The notes under the pieces are model-generated. The model was not told the origin of the DNA. It made no database searches and saw only the letters and a program-made list of their open reading frames with translations. From Alphaproteobacteria bacterium (GTDB taxonomy: Bacteria; Pseudomonadota; Alphaproteobacteria; RF32; CAG-977): DNA of 7,449 bases. Of the stretch, positions 1-4,920 are shown piece by piece; the first letter of the stretch is position 1, and each line of letters starts with the position of its first letter. The DNA lies in the NCBI GenBank assembly GCA_017476085.1, contig JAFVEJ010000111.1, forward strand, positions 1-7,449, in the 5' to 3' direction. Both the position numbers and the translations under genes were made by a program.

Positions 1-145
1 AATGAATGTTGGGTAAGCCGGTGAGGTCTGCGGCCTCTCCAAAAGAAAGCGATCCGCCGCGCTCGATGTTATAGCCACGAGAACGGAACAGGGCGGCAAG
101 CTCGCGCTCCGCGTTCGCGCCCTTGCGTTGCTGACTCTTACCCAT
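1..145 (-). CDS. Phage-type PD-(D/E)XK (Holliday junction resolvase-like) nuclease, 3' part outside the window
   Basis: Reading leftward from ATG at 145-143 gives 48 residues beginning MGKSQQRKGANAEREL and ending in DLTGLPNIH at the window edge. The pattern of a basic start, Glu in AEREL (E13 and E15), a GGSLSFG stretch and a DLTGLP Asp (D40) fits the small resolvase-like PD-(D/E)XK nucleases of tailed phages and prophages. The expected E-x-K catalytic half would lie just outside the window, so catalysis cannot be confirmed. A GGGGGA ribosome-binding site sits at 154-159, 8 nt before the ATG. A second in-frame ATG at 154-152 would add three residues but overlaps that site. The start overlaps the stop of the preceding frame (GATGGGTAA), a packing typical of phage operons. 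GC is about 61% over 1-180, above the neighbouring chromosomal genes. The family call rests on recognition of the N-terminus only; another phage nuclease of the same fold is possible. Confidence 0.6.
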   Translation of the reverse strand, partial: MGKSQQRKGANAERELAALFRSRGYNIERGGSLSFGEAADLTGLPNIH

Positions 146-614
146 CGACCGCATCCCCCAACAGTTCCCGCGCAATCCGCAGCTTTTCGGCGGCTTCTTC
201 GGCAAAAGTGGGGCCTGATAAAACGGCGATTTGAGCCTGAGGCAATTCTTCCGCCAGCATTTCGCTTAACAAAGCGCCGGAGCCTTGTTCTATTCCTTTG
301 GCGCAGATGACGGCCGGCAAATTTTCCGGCCAGATCGGACGCAATGTGCGGCAGGCGGCGCGCAAATACTGTGCGGGAATGACCATTAAAACGGCTTCGG
401 CATTCAAAACAGCCTGTGTCAAATCGTTCGTCGGAACGATATTTTCGTTCAGTTCGATGTTGGGCAGGAATAAAGTGTTGCGTCTTTTGCCGCGAATATC
501 GTCAATTAATTCTTTTTCCCGAACCCACAGCATGACTTTTTTGTCGTTGTTCGCCGCAATATTGGCCAAAGCCGTTCCCCACGCGCCTGCACCCAAAACG
601 GAAATTTTATTCAT
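138..614 (-). CDS. gpsA: Glycerol-3-phosphate dehydrogenase [NAD(P)+], truncated, with a foreign C-terminal tail
   Basis: GpsA reduces dihydroxyacetone phosphate to sn-glycerol 3-phosphate for phospholipid synthesis. The start at 614 has a good AGGAGA site (623-628, 8 nt spacer). Residues 1-140 are clear GpsA: the Rossmann dinucleotide loop GAGAWG at 8-13, the VIPAQYLR region near 78-85, AKGIE at 105-109, and the SGPTFAEE signature at 133-140. The family is about 330 residues long, but this frame stops at 158. After about residue 142 the expected GLPTA-type continuation is replaced by EKLRIARELLGDAVDG. The catalytic-lysine region and the whole C-terminal helical domain are absent, so this product should be inactive. 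No GpsA-like sequence appears in the other minus frames of 1-190, which instead encode a phage-type protein, so this is a replacement of sequence and not a simple frameshift. The gene lies 16 bp downstream of tsaD and is probably cotranscribed with it. The cause may be an assembly chimera or a real insertion. Confidence 0.9.
   Translation of the reverse strand: MNKISVLGAGAWGTALANIAANNDKKVMLWVREKELIDDIRGKRRNTLFLPNIELNENIVPTNDLTQAVLNAEAVLMVIPAQYLRAACRTLRPIWPENLPAVICAKGIEQGSGALLSEMLAEELPQAQIAVLSGPTFAEEAAEKLRIARELLGDAVDG
186..200. other. Junction between chromosomal gpsA and phage-like DNA
   Basis: On the right of this point the minus strand encodes standard GpsA through SGPTFAEE. On the left it encodes a non-GpsA tail and then a phage-type nuclease. 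GC by hand count is 110 of 180 for positions 1-180, against roughly 43-53% in the sampled 60-bp blocks from 181 to 480. The exact breakpoint cannot be fixed from one sequence. The GAAGAAGCCGCCGA stretch on the minus strand is low in complexity and could have been shared by both parents. No target-site duplication, tRNA or att-like repeat can be recognised within the window. Confidence 0.65.
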
Positions 615-630
615 TATTGAAATCTCCTGC

Positions 631-1680
631 TTATCTTTTCGCTGACGGATCCAGCGGCCAGCGCGGCCGAGGGCTGAAATCCAAAGGATCGGACATTCCT
701 GCCAAAAAATGTTCCATTCCCGCCCATGCGACCATAGCGCCGTTGTCCGTACACAGATTCATCGGCGCCGCCGCAAAAGTCAGATTATACCTTTTTGCAA
801 GATTTTCCAAGGCCTGACGCAACGCTTTGTTGGCGGCCACGCCGCCGGCAACGACCAGATGTGTTCCTTGCGGATACTGCTTTTTGAAAAGCTTGATTCC
901 GTTCTTTAGTCTGGAACACAAAGAATCTAAAACGGCTTTTTGAAAGCCGGCGCATAAATCCGCTTTATCCTGTTCGGATAATGCCGCATTTTCTATTGTT
1001 CCGTCGGGCGAAAAACTTTCAACAATATGTCTTACGGCGGTTTTTAATCCTGAAAAAGACAAATCGCATCCCGGTTTGCCGACCATCGGGCGGGGCAAAT
1101 CAAACCGCATCGGATCACCCGATAACGCGTATTGTTCTATTTTAGGGCCGCCGGGATAACCCAACCCCATCATTTTAGCCGATTTATCAAAAGCTTCCCC
1201 GGCCGCATCGTCAACGGTCGCGCCTAATCGCTTGAATTTTCCGATTCCTTCCGCAATTAAAATCTGGCAATGGCCGCCCGAAGTCAACAGCAATAAATAA
1301 GGGAAAGGAACATCCTGCGTCAATCGAACCGTCAGAGCATGCGCTTCCAAATGGTTAACGGCGATAAACGGCAGATTATGGACGGCCGCAATCGCTTTGG
1401 CTGTCATCACGCCGACGATAACGCCTCCGATCAAGCCGGGGCCTGCTGAAGCGGCTACGGCATCCAATTCTTTAAATCCGATTTTCGCTTTGTCCAAAGC
1501 CGTTTGTACGATTGTTCCGATCTGCTGCAAATGCGCCCGTGCCGCTATTTCCGGAACGACACCTCCGAAAATTTCGTGTTCTGCTTGAGAAAAAACGACG
1601 GAAGACAATAGTTCTTTTTGATCGGAAACAACAGCCGCAGCCGTTTCGTCACAACTGGATTCAATACCTAAAACACGCAT
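631..1680 (-). CDS. tsaD: tRNA N6-adenosine threonylcarbamoyltransferase TsaD
   Basis: TsaD transfers the threonylcarbamoyl group from threonylcarbamoyl-AMP to A37 of tRNAs reading ANN codons, working in the cytoplasm with TsaB and TsaE after TsaC has made the intermediate. The 349-residue product has the usual family length. Visible motifs of the ASKHA fold are ESSCDET (7-13), the metal-binding HLEAH (H110 and H114), SGGH (134-137), DDAAGEAFDK (157-166), GGVAAN (279-284) and CTDNGAM (310-316) with the metal-ligand Asp D312. All key residues are present, so the enzyme should be active. An in-frame ATG at 1713 would give 360 residues, but the start at 1680 is chosen because the family begins directly with the VLGIESSCDE strand, an AGAGAG site sits 5 nt upstream (1686-1691), and the best promoter candidate would start transcription downstream of 1713. 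It is the first gene of a tsaD-gpsA unit. Confidence 0.97.
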   Translation of the reverse strand: MRVLGIESSCDETAAAVVSDQKELLSSVVFSQAEHEIFGGVVPEIAARAHLQQIGTIVQTALDKAKIGFKELDAVAASAGPGLIGGVIVGVMTAKAIAAVHNLPFIAVNHLEAHALTVRLTQDVPFPYLLLLTSGGHCQILIAEGIGKFKRLGATVDDAAGEAFDKSAKMMGLGYPGGPKIEQYALSGDPMRFDLPRPMVGKPGCDLSFSGLKTAVRHIVESFSPDGTIENAALSEQDKADLCAGFQKAVLDSLCSRLKNGIKLFKKQYPQGTHLVVAGGVAANKALRQALENLAKRYNLTFAAAPMNLCTDNGAMVAWAGMEHFLAGMSDPLDFSPRPRWPLDPSAKR

Positions 1681-1685
1681 TTCGA

Positions 1686-1691
1686 CTCTCT
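1686..1691 (-). promoter_or_regulatory. tsaD ribosome-binding site
   Basis: AGAGAG on the minus strand, 5 nt before the ATG at 1680-1678. It supports the shorter 349-residue TsaD over the start at 1713. Confidence 0.55.
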
Positions 1692-1702
1692 GATGTAAAA
1701 TT

Positions 1703-1731
1703 ATTCTACCCATACTCGGAAAAAATGGTAA
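1703..1731 (-). promoter_or_regulatory. Candidate sigma70-type promoter for tsaD-gpsA
   Basis: The minus strand reads TTACCA (1731-1726) as a -35 element with 4 of 6 consensus matches, a 17-nt spacer, and TAGAAT (1708-1703) as a -10 element with 5 of 6 matches. Transcription would begin near 1696, leaving a leader of roughly 16 nt that contains the AGAGAG site. Spacing is ideal and the location fits, but short motifs like this can occur by chance. Confidence 0.45.
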
Positions 1732-1734
1732 AAT
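1726..1734 (+). promoter_or_regulatory. Candidate extended -10 promoter for the mitofilin-hemY operon
   Basis: TGGTAAAAT matches the extended -10 form (TGn followed by TAAAAT, 5 of 6 consensus matches). Transcription would start near 1741, giving a leader of about 21 nt that includes the GGGAGG ribosome-binding site at 1751-1756. No convincing -35 hexamer lies 16-18 nt upstream, which extended -10 promoters can tolerate. The element shares bases with the -35 candidate of the opposite promoter. Confidence 0.4.
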
Positions 1735-1761
1735 CCAGTAGATTTAATCTGGGAGGCTTTT

Positions 1762-3042
1762 ATGGCAGAGGAAAAAAACGACCGGAAAGCGGAAGAAATT
1801 CAGGAAAATTCTGTTCCTGAGGAAAGCAATACGGAAACGGCGGGAAAAGAAACAGAAGAACAAATATCGAATGAGCGGAGCTCTAAGAGCGGCGGATTCG
1901 GAAAGGTTGTTTTAATTCTTTTCGTGCTGGTTGTTGCGGGGCTGGTCGGAATACCGCAGACGCGGGAAATGATTTTGGAAAAATATCGTCAGTTTTCTTC
2001 TGCTGCCGAAAACGGGACGGAAGAAGTCGTTATAGCGGAAGAACCGGTTGTTGAAGAAGTGGTGGAACCTGAAGAAATCGTCAATCGATTGGAGCAATTG
2101 GAAAATGCCCGCGAATTTGAAAACGCTGAAGTCGTTATAGCGTCGGCCGAACCGCCTCAACCGTCCGTTATGACGGATACGGCTTATGTCGCTTTGGCAA
2201 ATCAACAAAAGGCGCTGTTGAGTGAAATTGAACGTTTGCGCGCTCAGTTGGATCAAGTGCGGGTAAACAGCGAACGGGAAATAAACAGACTGAGAGAAGC
2301 ATTGCCGAATATGCGCCGGCTGGAAGAACGTTTTTCTGCCGTTTATGCACGGGAAGACGGAATGGAACAACGATTGGTTCAGGAAAATATAAAAATCAAT
2401 CGGTTGGAAAAAAATAAGGCGGACGCTTCCTCTGTTTTGTCTTTGATGACGCGGATGGATGCCGCCGAACAGAAATTACGCGTGTCCAATGTGGAAAAAG
2501 AACGGGCGGTTGCTTTATTGCTGGCCGTTTATCAACTGCGTGAAGCCGCGCTGTCCGGAAACGGTTTTTCAACGGAACAGCAATCGGCGTTGGCATTAGC
2601 AGATGCTTTTCCCAGAATCGCCGGTTATTTGCGTTCTTTGTCGGGAAACGCTGATCAGGGAATACAAACGAAAACGGCTTTATTGCGTTCTTTCGGCACT
2701 TATGCGGATCAGGCGGTTTTAGCCGAATCTCTCAGTCCTAAAACGGATTGGTTCCATAAGGCATTAAATTCTTTAAAAACATTGGTCGTTATCAGAAGAA
2801 CGGACGTTATTGAAAACGATCAATCGACACAATCGGTTTTAGCTCGTGCCGGCTTAGCCGTTCGGGATGAAGACCTTGGGGAAGCCGTCTTGATTCTGAA
2901 AGATTTAAAAGGAACTGCTGCCGATACGATGCGGGAATGGGAACAAAATGCGGAACGCTATATAACGGTAAAAAAGACAATTAACGAAACAATTTCAGCG
3001 GTTTTGGGCGTTGTGTACGCTGAACAGCTGAAGGGAGAATAG
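1762..3042 (+). CDS. Mic60/mitofilin-like inner-membrane protein (COG4223 type)
   Basis: Alphaproteobacterial mitofilins are relatives of mitochondrial Mic60, anchored in the inner membrane with a large periplasmic part, and linked to membrane shaping and outer-membrane contacts. The 426-residue product follows that plan: a charged cytoplasmic head (1-46), one membrane helix (about 48-64, VVLILFVLVVAGLVGIP), an acidic Glu/Val-rich linker (about 80-130), heptad-rich helices that look coiled-coil (about 143-245), and a C-terminal helical region (about 325-405). The C-terminal region has WFHKALNSLKTLVVIRR, an ARAGLAVRDEDLGEA stretch and DLKGTAADTMREW, which resemble the mitofilin C-terminal signature. 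A GGGAGG site (1751-1756) lies 5 nt before the start. The gene is 3 bp upstream of hemY, a neighbour it has across Alphaproteobacteria, where heme genes commonly precede it. Primary sequence is fast-evolving in this family, so the call leans on architecture and synteny as well as the C-terminus. Confidence 0.85.
   Translation: MAEEKNDRKAEEIQENSVPEESNTETAGKETEEQISNERSSKSGGFGKVVLILFVLVVAGLVGIPQTREMILEKYRQFSSAAENGTEEVVIAEEPVVEEVVEPEEIVNRLEQLENAREFENAEVVIASAEPPQPSVMTDTAYVALANQQKALLSEIERLRAQLDQVRVNSEREINRLREALPNMRRLEERFSAVYAREDGMEQRLVQENIKINRLEKNKADASSVLSLMTRMDAAEQKLRVSNVEKERAVALLLAVYQLREAALSGNGFSTEQQSALALADAFPRIAGYLRSLSGNADQGIQTKTALLRSFGTYADQAVLAESLSPKTDWFHKALNSLKTLVVIRRTDVIENDQSTQSVLARAGLAVRDEDLGEAVLILKDLKGTAADTMREWEQNAERYITVKKTINETISAVLGVVYAEQLKGE
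3033..3037 (+). promoter_or_regulatory. hemY ribosome-binding site inside the end of the mitofilin gene
   Basis: GGGAG sits 8 nt before the hemY ATG at 3046 and within the last codons of the upstream gene, whose TAG ends at 3042. The 3-bp gap suggests translational coupling of the two membrane proteins. Confidence 0.6.
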
Positions 3043-3045
3043 CCG

Positions 3046-4353
3046 ATGATCAGAATTATCTGGAATGCTTTTCTGTTGGGCGTAATCGCTCTGGCGGCGG
3101 CGTGGCTTTCGAATAATCAAGGTTCCGTTCATTTGGAATGGATCGGTTATTCCGTTCAAACTTCCGTTGCAGTCATAATCGGTCTTGTTATTGTTGTTTA
3201 TTCCGTCTTCTATGCGTTTTTAGCCAAACCCTTATTGCTTGTGACGCAAAAAATATCCTATTGGACGGGGGCCGACAAACGCGCGCAAAAAATGGCAAAA
3301 TCAAAAGTGGATAAGGAAGTTGATCGCTATACTCTGCTGGGAAAAGGATTAACGGCTTTGGCCGCCGGAGATATTGCTTCAGCCGAAAAGTTGGCCGGAC
3401 AGATCAAAAAAGGATTTGCCGATGACGAAACAAAAATCACGGTGTTTGAAGCGCAGTTGGCAGAAGCGAAAAATAATACGATTGAAGCGATGCGTTTGTA
3501 TGATGAATTGGCGGGCGTTCCGGAAACGTATCTTCTCGGAATGCGCGGCAAAGTCAGACTTTATCGATTGACGGGAAATTTGGAAAAAGCGGTTGAAGTG
3601 TGCGCTGAGCTGCTGGCCATAAAAAATCCGCCTCAATGGGTTTTGTCGGAAGCTTTTGAACTGCAAATTCATGAAAAACAATGGACGCAGGCAATAGCAA
3701 CTTTGGATAAAGCTTTAAAATACAAATTGTTTGACAAACTGACGGCAAAACGTCTGAAAGCTTCTGTTTTACTGGAACAGGCCTGCGATGCGACGGATGA
3801 AGCCGAGAAAGAAAAATTAATTCGCGAAGCCTATGATACGGATAAAACTTTCGTGCGTGCGGCCGTGCAGACGGCTGAGCTGGATATTCGTAAAGGACAA
3901 ATCAAAAAAGCGCGTCATTTGCTGCAAAAATTATGGAAAATATCTCCCAGTTGGGCGGTTTATGAAGTTTACTTAACATTAACGGATAAGGAAGCTCCGA
4001 TTGAAGCCGTTAAGGACGTGGAAGAATTGATCGCGGAAAATCCCGAAGCAAAAATCAATGATTTAATTTTTGCCGACTGTTCGTTGCATGCTCGGTTGTG
4101 GGGGCAGGCTAAAGCAGCTGTTTTAAAGTATTTGGAAGCCTATCCCGAATCTAAACGGGCGTTGATGATGGCGGAAGAAATCGCCGCCTATAATCAGGAT
4201 GAAAAAGCTGCGGAAGAATATCGTGCCAAAGCGGAAAAAGCGCCGGTGGAACTGCCGTATTTCTGTGCGGTTTGCCGTACGCCGTTCGAAAAGGACCATA
4301 CCACTTGTCCGGCATGTCATACGTTGGGAGCAATCCATTTGTCCGATGTGTAA
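3046..4353 (+). CDS. hemY: HemY-like inner-membrane TPR protein with C-terminal zinc-ribbon motif
   Basis: This is the HemY N-terminal-domain family of proteobacteria: a two-helix membrane anchor followed by TPR-like helical repeats. It is not protoporphyrinogen oxidase, which shares the symbol in other bacteria. Membrane helices are at about 5-21 and 41-60, with the short NNQGSVHLEWIGY loop between them that is typical of the family. Helical repeats run from about 95 to 395; GNLEKAVEVCAELLAI and KKARHLLQKLWKISP are good examples of the A-helix pattern. The C-terminus carries CAVC (407-410) and CPAC (421-424), a pair of CxxC knuckles 10 residues apart that should bind zinc or iron in a rubredoxin-like ribbon, as in LapB. 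The exact role is unresolved; synteny ties it to heme biosynthesis and envelope functions. The stop at 4351-4353 is followed at once by a terminator, so it is the last gene of its operon. At 435 residues the length is normal. Confidence 0.88.
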   Translation: MIRIIWNAFLLGVIALAAAWLSNNQGSVHLEWIGYSVQTSVAVIIGLVIVVYSVFYAFLAKPLLLVTQKISYWTGADKRAQKMAKSKVDKEVDRYTLLGKGLTALAAGDIASAEKLAGQIKKGFADDETKITVFEAQLAEAKNNTIEAMRLYDELAGVPETYLLGMRGKVRLYRLTGNLEKAVEVCAELLAIKNPPQWVLSEAFELQIHEKQWTQAIATLDKALKYKLFDKLTAKRLKASVLLEQACDATDEAEKEKLIREAYDTDKTFVRAAVQTAELDIRKGQIKKARHLLQKLWKISPSWAVYEVYLTLTDKEAPIEAVKDVEELIAENPEAKINDLIFADCSLHARLWGQAKAAVLKYLEAYPESKRALMMAEEIAAYNQDEKAAEEYRAKAEKAPVELPYFCAVCRTPFEKDHTTCPACHTLGAIHLSDV

Positions 4354-4357
4354 AAGG

Positions 4358-4381
4358 AAAGCCGCCGAAAGGCGGCTTTTT
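4358..4381 (+). terminator. Rho-independent terminator after hemY, possibly bidirectional
   Basis: AAAGCCGCC (4358-4366), the GNRA-type tetraloop GAAA (4367-4370) and GGCGGCTTT (4371-4379) form a perfect 9-bp stem, and the T-run extends to 4381. The hairpin begins 4 nt after the hemY stop. On the minus strand the same stem is followed by CC and then TTTT, a weaker tail that could also end the ctpA-yibQ-rppH transcript about 55 nt past the rppH stop. No other hairpin was seen in the 81-bp gap between the two convergent operons. Confidence 0.9.
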
Positions 4382-4434
4382 CATACTTATAAATCAGTTT
4401 CTTTCCGTTTATTTCAGAATAGTCCGCAATTTCT

Positions 4435-4920
4435 TCAGCTGTTCCTGACGGCTTCGATGAACGGCATAAATTCATCAAGAACCTGCCGGTAAACGTCCCG
4501 TTTAAAAGGGACGATCATTTCAACGATTTTTTCGGCCGGCATCCATTTCCATTGGTTAAATTCAGGATCCGGTTTATCTAAGTTAATTTCATTTTCATTG
4601 CCGGTAAATTGAAAAAGGAACCATTTTTGCGTTTGACCGGCAAAAGCTTTTTTCTTTTCGCTGATAAAATGAACGCCGGCCGGAAAATCGTATGTGTACC
4701 ATTTTGTGCTTTCAGCGATCAAAGTGACGGAAGAGATATTCGTTTCCTCATATAATTCGCGCAAAGCGGCAGCATATTCGTCTTCGCCTTTGTCGATGCC
4801 GCCCTGCGGCATTTGCCAGGCTTGCTTGCGGGAATCCGTTCTATGTGCCATAAACACATCCCCGGCTGTGTTTAAAACCATTATTCCGACATTCGGGCGA
4901 TACATTTTTTTAGCGTTCAT
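4435..4920 (-). CDS. rppH: RNA pyrophosphohydrolase RppH (Nudix)
   Basis: RppH removes pyrophosphate from the 5' end of primary transcripts in the cytoplasm, which exposes them to ribonuclease E-type decay. The 161-residue protein matches the family length and pattern: YRPNVGIMV near the start (8-16), WQMPQGGID (35-43), the Nudix box from G40 to I62 with E46, R54, E55, E58 and E59 in place, KWYTYDFP (73-80) and GQTQKWFLFQF (95-105). Asn61 stands where the Nudix consensus has Gly, a minor change outside the metal-binding glutamates. The frame is open upstream and could give 193 residues from 5016, but that stretch lies over the upstream coding sequence. The start at 4920 has AAGGA 6 nt upstream (4927-4931) and forms a 4-bp ATGA overlap with the stop of the yibQ-like gene, so translation is probably coupled. 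It is the last gene of the operon. Confidence 0.95.
   Translation of the reverse strand: MNAKKMYRPNVGIMVLNTAGDVFMAHRTDSRKQAWQMPQGGIDKGEDEYAAALRELYEETNISSVTLIAESTKWYTYDFPAGVHFISEKKKAFAGQTQKWFLFQFTGNENEINLDKPDPEFNQWKWMPAEKIVEMIVPFKRDVYRQVLDEFMPFIEAVRNS

Noticed and set aside
138..310. A simple frameshift or sequencing error truncating gpsA
   Set aside because: The other minus frames left of the stop encode no GpsA C-terminal motifs. The frame that begins at 145 encodes a phage-type nuclease instead.
1681..1713. tsaD start at 1713 (360 residues)
   Set aside because: The family starts directly before VLGIESSCDE. The shorter start has an AGAGAG site 5 nt upstream, and the promoter candidate overlaps the longer version.
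1743..1748. TTTAAT as the -10 element for the mitofilin operon
   Set aside because: Transcription would start inside the GGGAGG ribosome-binding site, and the region 17 nt upstream is only an A-run with no -35 match.
4354..4434. A small RNA or small gene in the gap between hemY and rppH
   Set aside because: The only structure is the terminator hairpin at 4358-4381; the remainder is short, AT-rich and has no start with a ribosome-binding site.
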